Notes: generated by a model not told the origin, from the letters alone. Positions 17,020-26,578 are shown, counted from the first letter of the stretch. The stretch: DNA of 64,000 bases from Chitinophaga sp. 180180018-3 (GCF_037893185.1 NZ_CP140772.1:496001-560000); one strand, 5' to 3'. Made by a program: numbers and translations.

Positions 17020-17619
17020 ATGTCTGAACTTAAATCAATAACTAATCAGCCTTTGTCCTGTACTTCGCGCCAGGAGGACTTTGAAGCGTCGGTAGCTGCT
17101 TATTGGGATAAGTTACTGGGGATAGCTGCGGCTAAAACCAATCCTCATGATGCATTTGACATTGTGCAGGATGTATTGCTTTCTTTATGGGTGAAATGGG
17201 AAGAAGTGCCGAAAGATGAGACGCTGGAGTTTTACCTGCTCAATGCTTTGAAATTCCGGATATTAAAATATTATCGTACCAGTGGCCGCTACCAGGCACA
17301 CCTTAAAAGACTGGAGCTGTTGCTGAACGATACCCTGGAAACGCCGGGAGCACTGGCTCAGGAAGAGTTGCATGGAGTAAAGGAAACCATTGTCAATGAA
17401 GCGCTTGGGGTTTTGTCGCCCAGTCAGCGCCAACTGTTTATACTTAGAGTGAACCACCATTATTCTTACCAGAAAATTGCACAGCTGCTGGGTATAGACC
17501 CGGGATCTGCACGCGTTTTGTACAGTCGCGCACTGAAACAGGTAAAGGCTCATATAAAAGACAATCCGGCCTTATCTGCGAGTCTTGTTTCCGCATTAAT
17601 GTTGTTTACAATTTCTTAA
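17020..17619 (+). CDS. ECF RNA polymerase sigma factor (PUL-associated)
   Basis: 199 residues. Region sigma-2 is at about 25-75 ('YWDKLLGIAAAKTNPHDAFDIVQDVLLSLWVKWEEVP'); region sigma-4 is at about 130-185 ('LSPSQRQLFILRVNHHYSYQKIAQLLGIDPGSARVLYSRALKQVKAHI'). It belongs to the Bacteroidota sigma-70 group paired with FecR-type anti-sigma factors. A short hydrophobic tail ('ASLVSALMLFTIS') is unusual and could tether the factor near the membrane. It is followed 47 bp later by FecR and then a STN-type SusC: a complete trans-envelope signalling set that turns on its own PUL on ligand uptake. Confidence 0.92.
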   Translation: MSELKSITNQPLSCTSRQEDFEASVAAYWDKLLGIAAAKTNPHDAFDIVQDVLLSLWVKWEEVPKDETLEFYLLNALKFRILKYYRTSGRYQAHLKRLELLLNDTLETPGALAQEELHGVKETIVNEALGVLSPSQRQLFILRVNHHYSYQKIAQLLGIDPGSARVLYSRALKQVKAHIKDNPALSASLVSALMLFTIS

Positions 17620-17666
17620 TCTTGGACCGAGTTAACATTTTTTGTGTTGCGGGTATTCACTTATAG

Positions 17667-18635
17667 ATGGCACCGCAAAAGTATCCAAGGGCACAGGCCC
17701 TGATAGAAAAATTTCTCGCAGGGAAATGCACTCCGGAAGAACTGGAGCTGCTGGATAGCTGGTATGGCTCATTGGGAGAAGATGCAACAGAAGAATTGAC
17801 ATCAGCCCAGTCGGCCGGATACCATCAGCAGTTTCTGACCAATTTCCGCGACAGTTTGCCCCGCCCGGTACAGCCCTGGTGGAGGCGACGAGCTCTGAAA
17901 TGGTCTGCCGCCGCCAGTTTCCTGATACTGGCCGGAACCGGCTGGATGCTGTGGCCCCACTTACATCGTTCATCATCGTCCATTGCCCAGAACAAAATCT
18001 ATACAGTGACCAATGAAACCAGTAATATAAAACTGGTAACACTGCCGGATAGCTCTAAAGTGTGGCTGAACGCCACCGCCTCCATACGCTGGAAGGAGGA
18101 TTTTAATCAGAAGTCCCGCATTGTACAGCTGACGGGAGAAGGCTTTTTTGATGTACAAGGAAGTACAGGCAAACCTTTCGTTATCCACACCAGGGATCTG
18201 GCCATACAGGTGCTGGGAACCCGGTTCAACGTAGAAGCATACGCCAGTGAAGGTCTCACGCGCGTATCGCTGGTACAGGGTAAGGTAAAGGTACGTGCCG
18301 TGAAAGATGCTGACCTCACCACCATTCTTAAACCAGGATATGCTGCAGCATATAATAATGGCGATAAAGAACTAAACATTACTGAAACGGAAGCAGGAAA
18401 GGTGGCTGCCTGGAAAAACGGCGCCTTCAGCGCTACTGACCTGCCTTTTAAAGATGCCGTAACACGCCTGTGTAACAGTCATGGCTACACTGTTACCTGG
18501 AAAACAGTACAGGGCATCGACAAAAACATTTCCGTCATGTTCAGAAAAGAGAGCTTTGCGAAAATGATCGACAACTTATGCTACATCAATCGTAAGCACT
18601 ACCGGATCACCAATAAAGAGGTGACCATTTTTTAA
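17667..18635 (+). CDS. FecR-type anti-sigma factor
   Basis: 322 residues. A cytoplasmic N-terminal part (about 1-70, 'LIEKFLAGKCTPEELELLDSWY') binds the sigma factor. One membrane helix follows at about 78-97 ('WSAAASFLILAGTGWMLW'), then the periplasmic FecR domain ('VTLPDSSKVWLNATASIRW', 'GEGFFDVQ', 'VLGTRFNVEAY') and a C-terminal DUF4974 region. The last contacts the SusC STN domain. Gene order sigma-FecR-SusC is the standard regulatory cassette. Confidence 0.95.
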   Translation: MAPQKYPRAQALIEKFLAGKCTPEELELLDSWYGSLGEDATEELTSAQSAGYHQQFLTNFRDSLPRPVQPWWRRRALKWSAAASFLILAGTGWMLWPHLHRSSSSIAQNKIYTVTNETSNIKLVTLPDSSKVWLNATASIRWKEDFNQKSRIVQLTGEGFFDVQGSTGKPFVIHTRDLAIQVLGTRFNVEAYASEGLTRVSLVQGKVKVRAVKDADLTTILKPGYAAAYNNGDKELNITETEAGKVAAWKNGAFSATDLPFKDAVTRLCNSHGYTVTWKTVQGIDKNISVMFRKESFAKMIDNLCYINRKHYRITNKEVTIF

Positions 18636-18667
18636 CAACACAAGAACATTCCCGAAAAAACTCACAC

Positions 18668-21600
18668 ATGAAAATTAAATTTACTGTGTCGGACCACTGT
18701 GCCCATAAGGGAACAGGCACTATGTCCAGTCTCAAGCGGTTCCTTTTAATGGGATGCGCCCTGCTGCCCGCCACTATCGGTTTTGCAAGGCAAACCTGTT
18801 TAAATGAAAAGGTGAAGCTGGATATTTCAAAAGCCTCGCTCACCCAGGTGCTGACAGCGCTGGGTAATCAGAGCAGCTGTACTTTCAACTACGTAAAGCA
18901 GGACTTCGACAAGATCATCATCCGCGACTTCAAGCCGGATAATATCACGTTGAATGAAGCCCTGAATATGCTGAAAAATAAATCGGGAATAGAATTCAGT
19001 GTAAGCGATAATTCCATCCTGTTGAGAAAAGCAGAGAAAGATCCGGTAGAAGCAGGTGCTCAGGTAGTTACCCGGAAAATTACCGGAAAGATTACCAACG
19101 AAAGTAATGAGCCAATTCCCGGTGTTTCTGTTTGGGTAAAAGGAACTAAAACCCGTACTGTTTCTGATGCTGATGGTCGTTATGAAATTACTGTTGAAAA
19201 TGAGAAAGCAGTATTGAGCTTTAGTTTTGTGGGATATGAAACCGTGGAGAAAGCAGCCGGGAACGGGGAAACGCTGAACATCAATATGAAGCCGAGCAAC
19301 AACGCGCTGAATGAAGTAGTGGTGTTGGGTTATGGTACCGCTAAAAAAGGTGATTTGTCTGCCGCGGTATCCGTTGTACCGGATATGAAGCAGATCAAGG
19401 AACGCCCGGTGATGGATGTGAATAACATGATCCAGGGTAAAGCGGCTGGTGTAACGGTGGTGAGTAATGGAGGGCATATGAGCGATGCCAATAAAGTAGT
19501 GATTCGCGGAGCAGGTTCACGGCAGAATGAAAGCGTATTATATGTAGTAGACGGTGTACCGGGCGCCCCCTTTAATCCGGCGGATGTGGAATCGATCACA
19601 GTGTTGAAAGATGCGGCATCTGCTGCTATTTACGGTGCCTTCACGGGTGCTGCAGGTGTTATCCTGATCACTACACGGCAGGCAACCAAAGGTCAGCCCA
19701 GTGTTCAGTATACTGGATTCGTTGGTGCTAAAAAAGCCTGGCGAACATTGGAATCGCTTTCAGCGGAAGATGAAGCGAAAGTATCCAATCTCGCACAAAC
19801 CAATGCCGGTCAGCCTCCACTGGATGGTTGGGACCCTGCCAAGAACCCGTATGGATTAGTTACACGCACCGACTGGATGAAGGAAATTTTCCGTACTGGT
19901 ATGATGCATAGACATAACATCAGCATCAATGCGGGGACTGAGAAGTTTTCTACGCTTATCCAGGGCCGCTATGAAGATGAGGAAGGAACACTGTTGAATA
20001 CTTATAATAAGAATATCTCGCTGAGATTTAATTCGACCTACGAGTTCACCAAAAAACTGAAATTCCACCAGGATCTCTTCTGGAACAATAACGATAACAG
20101 GGATGCTGAAACAGCCAGTGGTTATAGCGGTGTTATACTTTCCGCTATATACATGCCACGTTCAGCTACTCCTTATTATGCAGACGGAACTTTTGGTGGT
20201 GTGGGCCCGAGAGATGGTGCTTACAACGGTATTTACGGAGATGCGATCAACCCGGTGGCAACTTTGCTGAGAAATCAGCCGTATAATAAAACCAATGATC
20301 TGCAATCTATCAGTGAGTTTTCTGCATCAGATATTATTCATGGTCTGAATTTTACTTCACGTTTTTCCTACCGTTCAACCAACGGTTTATGGAAAAATTT
20401 TGAGCCGAGAAGAACAGAACCGGGTAAACCGAATGACCAGAATACGCTGACCTATGCCAGCACAAAAAACTATAACTGGATCTGGGAAAATACGCTCAAT
20501 TATAACCGCGTATTTAACAGACATAGCATAGGAGCTATGGCTTCTATCACCGCACAGGAAGCATCACACCGCAAATTCACAGCTGCAGCTAAAGGATTTG
20601 AGAATGAAGCAGATTGGGCACAGTTCTTCGTAAATGCCAGCGTTTTTGATCAGACGCAGCCATCAGATGAACAATGGCTCGACCGTGCAGTTTCTTATGT
20701 TGGAAGGGTTTCCTATAGCTGGGCCGATCGTTACTTCCTGACTGGTAGCTACCGTTATGATATCGCCGGCCGCCTGGCTAATGGATATCGCAGCAAAGGC
20801 CTGCCGGGTGTAACTGCCGCCTGGAAGATCAGCTCAGAGCCATTTATGCATGATGTAAAATGGATAGACCTCCTGAAGGTAAGAGGTAGCTGGGGCCGGA
20901 TTGGGAATATCAATTCCATCTGGGTAAACTATGGATATCCTACATTGAGAGCTGACTATACTTATCAGATCGGAAATGGCGCCCCCCGCAGCAATTCACT
21001 GGCTGTTGGAGCTGCTTTCAATCCAACACTTTCATGGGAAAGCTCCAGGCAAACAGATGTTGGTATCGACATCGCATTGCTGAAACAGCGGTTGAATATT
21101 ACTGCTGATTACTTTGATAAACTGACCTATGACCTTATTAAGCAACAAGACTCCAAATGGACCAGTACTTACGGATATGACGCTCCTTATATCAACCAGG
21201 GTAAGATCAGCAACAAAGGTTTTGAGCTAGCGGCTTCCTGGAATGATCATATCGGATCTGTTGGTTACTCCATTGGTGGTAACATTGCGACACTGAAGAA
21301 TAGGGTGGCATACATAGATGAGAATAAAGACAGCTACTGGCAGACTTCAGATAATTTCAGAGGTGTATTAACTCCTTTCCGTTCTAAAGTAGGAGAGCCT
21401 TTTAATTCTTACTGGCTGATCAAAACTGCGGGCATCTTCCAGTCGGACGACGAGGTGAAAGCCTATCAACACAATGGTCAGATGATCCAGCCTAACGCTA
21501 AAGCAGGTGATCTGAAATTTGTAGACGTCAATGGCGACGGTAAGATTGATGATCAGGACCGTGTTTATATGGGGAACGCTTTCCCTAGCCTGACTTACGG

Positions 21601-22057
21601 TTTCAATGCAGGCATTACCTGGAAGAATTTCGACCTGAGCCTGTTTTTCCAGGGAGTAGGAGGCGTGAAACTTTTCAATGCGTTCAAATTAACTACCCTG
21701 AGTGGATCTGAACAGGGATATAACCGCTGGGATAAAATCCTGGATGCGTGGTCTCCAACCAATAAGGGTTCCAATATTCCGCGTATTTCCGCAAACGATC
21801 CGAATAAAAACTTCCAGACTAACTCCGACTGGTATCTGGAAAACGGTAATTACCTGAGATTAAAGAACATCCTTATTGGGTACACATTTAATAAAATGAG
21901 ATGGAACCAGGGGCTGCGTGTTTACTTCAGCGGCGATAACCTGCTTACTTTCACCAAATATACCGGTATGGATCCGGAAGTAGGTGGTATTGGTCTCGAT
22001 GGCGGCCAGTTCCCTATTTCGCGTGTTTTCTCAATAGGTGCTAATGTTAAATTCTGA
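18668..22057 (+). CDS. SusC/RagA TonB-dependent transporter with STN signalling domain
   Basis: 1129 residues from the first Met; the Met at 18722 (MSSLKRFLLMGCALLPA, a normal signal peptide) may be the true start. Order: signal peptide; STN domain at about 48-118 ('LDISKASLTQVLTALGNQSS', 'DNITLNEALNMLKNKSGI'); carboxypeptidase-regulatory-like domain at about 136-210; TonB-box 'LNEVVVLGYGTAKKGDLSA'; plug with 'VLYVVDGVPG' and 'VESITVLKDAASAAIYGAF'; barrel ending 'FSIGANVKF'. The STN domain receives the signal for the FecR protein upstream. The partner SusD starts 17 bp after the stop. Confidence 0.96.
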   Translation: MKIKFTVSDHCAHKGTGTMSSLKRFLLMGCALLPATIGFARQTCLNEKVKLDISKASLTQVLTALGNQSSCTFNYVKQDFDKIIIRDFKPDNITLNEALNMLKNKSGIEFSVSDNSILLRKAEKDPVEAGAQVVTRKITGKITNESNEPIPGVSVWVKGTKTRTVSDADGRYEITVENEKAVLSFSFVGYETVEKAAGNGETLNINMKPSNNALNEVVVLGYGTAKKGDLSAAVSVVPDMKQIKERPVMDVNNMIQGKAAGVTVVSNGGHMSDANKVVIRGAGSRQNESVLYVVDGVPGAPFNPADVESITVLKDAASAAIYGAFTGAAGVILITTRQATKGQPSVQYTGFVGAKKAWRTLESLSAEDEAKVSNLAQTNAGQPPLDGWDPAKNPYGLVTRTDWMKEIFRTGMMHRHNISINAGTEKFSTLIQGRYEDEEGTLLNTYNKNISLRFNSTYEFTKKLKFHQDLFWNNNDNRDAETASGYSGVILSAIYMPRSATPYYADGTFGGVGPRDGAYNGIYGDAINPVATLLRNQPYNKTNDLQSISEFSASDIIHGLNFTSRFSYRSTNGLWKNFEPRRTEPGKPNDQNTLTYASTKNYNWIWENTLNYNRVFNRHSIGAMASITAQEASHRKFTAAAKGFENEADWAQFFVNASVFDQTQPSDEQWLDRAVSYVGRVSYSWADRYFLTGSYRYDIAGRLANGYRSKGLPGVTAAWKISSEPFMHDVKWIDLLKVRGSWGRIGNINSIWVNYGYPTLRADYTYQIGNGAPRSNSLAVGAAFNPTLSWESSRQTDVGIDIALLKQRLNITADYFDKLTYDLIKQQDSKWTSTYGYDAPYINQGKISNKGFELAASWNDHIGSVGYSIGGNIATLKNRVAYIDENKDSYWQTSDNFRGVLTPFRSKVGEPFNSYWLIKTAGIFQSDDEVKAYQHNGQMIQPNAKAGDLKFVDVNGDGKIDDQDRVYMGNAFPSLTYGFNAGITWKNFDLSLFFQGVGGVKLFNAFKLTTLSGSEQGYNRWDKILDAWSPTNKGSNIPRISANDPNKNFQTNSDWYLENGNYLRLKNILIGYTFNKMRWNQGLRVYFSGDNLLTFTKYTGMDPEVGGIGLDGGQFPISRVFSIGANVKF

Positions 22058-22074
22058 TCTAAGCTAACAGTATT

Positions 22075-23673
22075 ATGAAAAAGACTAGCTATAAAATAAT
22101 TATGTTGGCTTCCCTGATAACAGGCGCCAGCAGTTGTTCCAAATGGGTAGATACCAAACCTTATGGTGCGCCTTCTACGGCTATATTCTGGCAGAGTGAC
22201 AACGATCTGAAGAAGGCTACCGCGGATATGTATACTGCCATGAAACTGGAGGAAACCTGGGGAAGAGACCTGTTTTACATGCAGGACGCTAGCGATGATT
22301 TGATCGTTGGCCGTGCGAAAGCTTCTGCAGAAAACATCAAGAATTTTGTTCCGAGTGGCCGGGAAGGTTATTTGTCGAGCGGCTGGGATAAATTATACGC
22401 GGCACTCAACCGTGCCAACCAGGTGATACAGGGTGTACCCACCTCAAAAAACACCAGCGAAGCCGCACGCAACCAGGCGCTCGGCGAAGCTTATTTCATG
22501 AGAGGCTTTGTACATTTCTGGATTGCTTATCTCTGGGGGCATAAAGACCAGGGCGTTCCTTTCGACGGTCCGGAGAATCCGGAATTCGGGAAACGTATTC
22601 CACCTCAATTGCCTTCTGTTACGGATAACTACGCTCAGATCGTAGCAGATCTGCAAAAAGCAGCTGACCTGCTGCCATTATTTGAAACATATTCTTCCGA
22701 CAACCAGGGACGTGCCCATAAAGTGGCTGCCTGGGGATATATGGTAAAGGCTTATGCTTACTGGGCACAGTATGATGCCTCCAAATGGGCTTTGATACTG
22801 CCTATCTGTGATAAAATCAAAAATGATGGTCATCGTGCGCTTATCACCGGAAAAGAAAATGCCAAGGCGAATTACAAGGCTGTTTTCACCATCGCTAATA
22901 ACTGGAGCTCAGAATACATCTGGTCTGTTACCTCAGGGGTACAAGGTGGATCTGAATTTCCGGGTGTAATATTGGAAAACGGCGGTTGGAGCCTTTACAA
23001 CGGTTGGGGATATTTCCAGCCTACAGAAGAGTTATTTGAAGAATATGAAGTCAATGATCCTCGTCGTGATGTTACCATCCTGAACTTTGGTGATAAATTC
23101 ACTTACTTCGGATTAGACAAATCATATTTCTCTACCAACAGCCAATCCGGATTCCAGATCAATAAATACATGGAACCATATAGCTACGGTAAGAATGGAG
23201 ATAGAACTACCAATCCAAACATCAACCAGAACGGCGACTATCCTACTACCACACTCAACCTGCCACTCATGCGTTACGCTGAGATCCTCCTGTTCAAAGC
23301 AGAAGCGCTGATCAAACTCGGCAGAGGCGGAGAAGCTGCTGGTCCGCTGAATGAAGTGCGAGCCCGCGTAGGACTTGCTCCGGTAGCTGCACCCACTATG
23401 GCCGACCTGAAGCATGAGCGCCGCGTGGAGCTTGCATGTGAATGGACAGACCGGTTCCAGGATCTGAAACGCTGGGGTGATTACGACAAAATCAATGCGC
23501 CACTGCATGGCCGTATCCATTCCAATAAGCAGGATCCGGCATCACCGTATGTGCTTAAGGAAGTATGGCCTGCCCGCCATTTCGATCCGAACAAACATAT
23601 GGCATGGCCAATGAATCCGGATGAAGTAGCAAAAAGTGCAGGTGCTTACAAGCAGGTACCAGGGTGGAATTAA
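22075..23673 (+). CDS. SusD/RagB-family nutrient-binding lipoprotein
   Basis: 532 residues. The signal peptide ends 'LITGASSCSKWVDTKPYGAPS', with acylated Cys22. The SusD N-terminal TPR scaffold has 'LKKATADMYTAMK' and 'ALGEAYFMRGFVHFWIAYLWG' (the classic helix). The C-terminal RagB/SusD part has 'NLPLMRYAEILLFKAEALIKLG' and 'HERRVELACEWTDRFQDLKRWG'. It caps the SusC transporter at 18668-22057. An intrinsic terminator follows the stop, so downstream enzyme genes may be expressed at a lower level or separately. Confidence 0.96.
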   Translation: MKKTSYKIIMLASLITGASSCSKWVDTKPYGAPSTAIFWQSDNDLKKATADMYTAMKLEETWGRDLFYMQDASDDLIVGRAKASAENIKNFVPSGREGYLSSGWDKLYAALNRANQVIQGVPTSKNTSEAARNQALGEAYFMRGFVHFWIAYLWGHKDQGVPFDGPENPEFGKRIPPQLPSVTDNYAQIVADLQKAADLLPLFETYSSDNQGRAHKVAAWGYMVKAYAYWAQYDASKWALILPICDKIKNDGHRALITGKENAKANYKAVFTIANNWSSEYIWSVTSGVQGGSEFPGVILENGGWSLYNGWGYFQPTEELFEEYEVNDPRRDVTILNFGDKFTYFGLDKSYFSTNSQSGFQINKYMEPYSYGKNGDRTTNPNINQNGDYPTTTLNLPLMRYAEILLFKAEALIKLGRGGEAAGPLNEVRARVGLAPVAAPTMADLKHERRVELACEWTDRFQDLKRWGDYDKINAPLHGRIHSNKQDPASPYVLKEVWPARHFDPNKHMAWPMNPDEVAKSAGAYKQVPGWN

Positions 23674-23849
23674 GAATTAAGAATTAAGTATTAAGAATAA
23701 AAGCAGAGGCAGTGGCAGAGTTGATCTTTGCTACTGCCTTCGCTTTTGTGGTTTATTAGAGAAATAAATTGTAACTTTTGATCACTATTAGCGAATACCC
23801 CCGCCTGTAATTAATTCGTAATTCGTAATTTTTAATTCGTAATTCTCCT
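23674..23849. repeat. A/T-rich repeat-flanked spacer
   Basis: Right after the SusD stop, gaattaa-type units are repeated (ttaagaattaagaattaag). At 23810-23845 attcgtaatt-type units are repeated (ttaattcgtaattcgtaat). The two sides are roughly inverted relative to each other and flank the terminator hairpin. The same unit ttcgtaattcgtaattt also appears at 47031-47047 in another intergenic spacer, so it is dispersed. Confidence 0.5.
23699..23747 (+). terminator. Intrinsic terminator after the SusD gene
   Basis: aaaagc (23699-23704) pairs with gctttt (23742-23747). Inside, aggcagt pairs with actgcct and gca with tgc, with a small mismatch between. It ends in a TTTT run 70 bp after the SusD stop. 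It divides the SusCD transcript from the glycosidase genes. Confidence 0.65.
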
Positions 23850-25274
23850 ATGCGTAGCTACATTCCCTTCCTGTTCCTCCTGCTTGCCGGCTGTACAACC
23901 CGTCCGGGGCTAAATAAGTCCACTCAAACAGATACGGCTGTTGTGGTCGGGAAACCCCTCTTTAAAGATTTTATGGGTATCAATGGACATGTTACTTTCA
24001 AACCGGCACTGTACGGGCAGGTATGCAGGCTTGTGAGGAACTATCATAATATCGACTGGGATGTGAATGCTCCCGGTGATTCCCTGACTATCCCGCTGAC
24101 CAACAATAATATTAACTGGCAGAAAGATATATATGGCCCCTGGAAGACTACCGGCTTTGAAACGGATATCTGTATGCAGTTTCTTTCATTTGGTGTTGGC
24201 AATCCTGGTTATAAGAACCTGTGGGATGGACATCAGCAATGGGCTTATGATTACGGGAAAGCAATGGCTGCTTTTTACGGTCCGTCGGGATCGCAACAAC
24301 TGGCTACCTCCCTTGAAATTGATAATGAGCCAGGCAGCCGGTTCGACACGGCACTTTTTAAAACCCTGTTCGTGAATATGACGCGGGGAATCCGGGCAGG
24401 CGATAGCCGCATGAAAATTGTTACGCCGGCGGTTACCGCCGGGAAGCCTGATCCTTATCTGCAGGCGCTGAACGGGATGTATGCCAACAGCGATATCCTG
24501 CCGTTATATGATGTCATCAATCTGCACACGTACCCTACGATGGAGCAGTCTGCCACCAATGAAAACAGCTGGAACAGAAGTTTTCCGGAAGATAATAGCC
24601 TGCGGTTTCTGAAAGAGGTTGATGATGCGGTACAATGGCGAAATCAATATGCAAAGGAAAAGGAGATCTGGGTAACGGAATTTGGTTACGACGCCTGCAC
24701 ACCGGAAGCTATGACACGTCGTAAAGACTGGGCCCTGAAACTTAATTGGCAGGGGGCTACTGATCTGCAGCAGGCACAGTATCTTGTACGTTCTTTCCTG
24801 ATGCTGGCTACAAAGGATATTCAGCGGGCCTACCTTTATTTCTACAATGATGATGATGAAGCATCCTTTCATGCTGCATCGGGTCTTACCAGGCATTTTG
24901 AGCCTAAGATGTCGTTCTGGGCGGTAAGGCAACTGTATCAGACGCTGGGCGATTACCGGCTCAGACGTACCGTTAAAAAACAAGCTGGCGAACTATATGT
25001 ACTGGAGTTTGAAAAAAATAATGATCCGCATACATTGATATGGGTGGCCTGGTCGCCAACAGGAACCAGTACCAATAAAAAAGACGGCTATCAGCCGCAT
25101 GTTACCCAGGCAGTATTGGAGAACCTGCCAGCCCGGCCCCAACATATAACTGCCATGGTTACTGCCGACGGAGCTGCTCCGCAGGTGCAATGGAAGGAGG
25201 CCGGTAATGCTTCCATTAGCCTCGCGGTAGGTGAGAGCCCGGTTTATATCAGTATGAAAACCAGAAACGAATAA
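23850..25274 (+). CDS. Clan GH-A-like secreted glycoside hydrolase (lipoprotein), family unassigned
   Basis: 474 residues with lipoprotein signal 'LFLLLAGCTTRPG' (Cys15). The body reads as a TIM-barrel retaining glycosidase. The acid/base motif is 'LEIDNEPGSRF' with Glu160 in NEP at the end of a beta strand. A 'VINLHTYPT' His-strand follows, then a candidate nucleophile Glu277 in 'IWVTEFGYDAC'. A C-terminal beta domain follows ('RRTVKKQAGELYVLEF...'). GH39/GH30/GH5-like enzymes share this layout, but I cannot name the family. It lies in a sigma/FecR-controlled PUL just before a sialidase, so it probably acts on a complex glycan at the cell surface. Confidence 0.8.
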   Translation: MRSYIPFLFLLLAGCTTRPGLNKSTQTDTAVVVGKPLFKDFMGINGHVTFKPALYGQVCRLVRNYHNIDWDVNAPGDSLTIPLTNNNINWQKDIYGPWKTTGFETDICMQFLSFGVGNPGYKNLWDGHQQWAYDYGKAMAAFYGPSGSQQLATSLEIDNEPGSRFDTALFKTLFVNMTRGIRAGDSRMKIVTPAVTAGKPDPYLQALNGMYANSDILPLYDVINLHTYPTMEQSATNENSWNRSFPEDNSLRFLKEVDDAVQWRNQYAKEKEIWVTEFGYDACTPEAMTRRKDWALKLNWQGATDLQQAQYLVRSFLMLATKDIQRAYLYFYNDDDEASFHAASGLTRHFEPKMSFWAVRQLYQTLGDYRLRRTVKKQAGELYVLEFEKNNDPHTLIWVAWSPTGTSTNKKDGYQPHVTQAVLENLPARPQHITAMVTADGAAPQVQWKEAGNASISLAVGESPVYISMKTRNE

Positions 25275-25355
25275 TAGCCAGCTGTTCATTCATGTAAATA
25301 AAGCAGGGGAGTTAAACCGGGTTAATTATATTAGCCTGATGATTAATGCTCCGGC

Positions 25356-25391
25356 CCTGCTGCTGTTGCTGTACGCAGCAACAACAGCAGG
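25356..25391 (+). repeat. Strong hairpin in the leader of the sialidase gene
   Basis: 16-bp arms at 25356-25371 and 25376-25391 with one mismatch and a 4-nt loop, tacg. The sequence is made of ctg/cag-type units. No T-run follows, so it is not a plain terminator. It starts 56 bp upstream of the sialidase start and could be a messenger-processing or stability element. Confidence 0.5.
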
Positions 25392-25411
25392 TGGAATAGG
25401 ATACCAAAATA

Positions 25412-26578
25412 ATGAACATGAGAAAAGAGATGTTTTTATCGTTGATACTGCTGTTTATCAACCTGATTAGGGTGACTGCACAACAGCGGGAAGTACCTGT
25501 ATTTGTATCGGGTACAGAGGGGTATAAAACATTCCGGATACCTGCTTTTATACGTTTACCCAACAATGATCTGTTGGCATTTTGCGAAGGCAGGGTAGAC
25601 GGCCCCGCTGATTTCGGGAAAATTGATATTGTGATGAAAAGAAGTCAGGATGACGGTAAAACATGGTCTGCCTTACAGGTGGTAGTCAACGACGGGCAGC
25701 CGCAGCTAAGCAACCCTGCCCCGGTGCTGGATCTCACTGATCCTGCATTTCCCGGTGGGCGGCTATTTCTGTTTTATAATCCCGGCAACTCCCGGGAAGC
25801 GGATGTTCTCCGTGGCAAAGGCGTAAAACATTGTTTGTATAAAACCTCTGCTGATGGAGGCGCTACCTGGGCGCCTGCTGTGGATATTACCCTGGAGGTA
25901 CACCGGCCTAAACAGCCGGTTATAGATCCCGCCTTTAATTTCGAAGAAGACTGGCGCTATTACGCTAATACACCTGGTCATGCGATGCAGTTCAAAAAGG
26001 GCCCGTATAAAGGACGGATCTTTGTAGCCGCTAATCATACTGTTGGGAACCCTTTACCGGGAAGCGGCAATAACTTTGCGCATGGCTACTATACGGATGA
26101 TCATGGAAAAACATTTAAGCTGGGAAATAGTATATCCGTTCCCGGTAGTAATGAATCGACTGCTGCAGAACTGCCAGATGGAAAACTGATGATGAACAGT
26201 CGTAATCAGCGCGGAAATATCAAGGCCCGGATCGTATCCGTGAGCAGCGACGGAGGCGCCACCTGGGACACCAGCTACCTGGATACCCGGCTGCCGGACC
26301 CTGTATGCGAGGGGAGTCTGCTGAGCCTGGACAAAGGTATGCTGGCCTTTTCCAATGCTGCCGATACAACGGCCAGGAATAATCTTACAGTGAGTATCAG
26401 TAAAAACGGTGGTCGTACCTGGACTAAACGTATACAGATATATAAAGGAAATGGAAGAAAGCCTGGCTATGCCTATGCTGCCTATTCGGACATGGTGCAG
26501 CTGGGCCGGCGGAAGATAGGCCTGTTATATGAAAAAGACCAGTATTCCTCGATTGTATTTACAGCAATAGATTTTTAA
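25412..26578 (+). CDS. Exo-alpha-sialidase (GH33)
   Basis: 388 residues with signal peptide 'LSLILLFINLIRVTAQQ'. It releases terminal sialic acids from glycans. Hallmarks: FRIP (41-44), whose Arg42 starts the arginine triad; the acid/base Asp region 'GRVDGPADFGKIDIVM'; four Asp-boxes at 78-85, 146-153, 278-285 and 330-337 (SxDxGxTW type); Glu248/Glu253 in 'NESTAAELPDG'; Arg264 and Arg267 in 'MNSRNQRG'; and the Tyr nucleophile in 'YAYAAYSDM' (Tyr358). All active-site elements are intact. In the PUL it would trim sialic acid ahead of uptake by the SusCD pair. The true ligand could also be another nonulosonic acid. Confidence 0.88.
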   Translation: MNMRKEMFLSLILLFINLIRVTAQQREVPVFVSGTEGYKTFRIPAFIRLPNNDLLAFCEGRVDGPADFGKIDIVMKRSQDDGKTWSALQVVVNDGQPQLSNPAPVLDLTDPAFPGGRLFLFYNPGNSREADVLRGKGVKHCLYKTSADGGATWAPAVDITLEVHRPKQPVIDPAFNFEEDWRYYANTPGHAMQFKKGPYKGRIFVAANHTVGNPLPGSGNNFAHGYYTDDHGKTFKLGNSISVPGSNESTAAELPDGKLMMNSRNQRGNIKARIVSVSSDGGATWDTSYLDTRLPDPVCEGSLLSLDKGMLAFSNAADTTARNNLTVSISKNGGRTWTKRIQIYKGNGRKPGYAYAAYSDMVQLGRRKIGLLYEKDQYSSIVFTAIDF

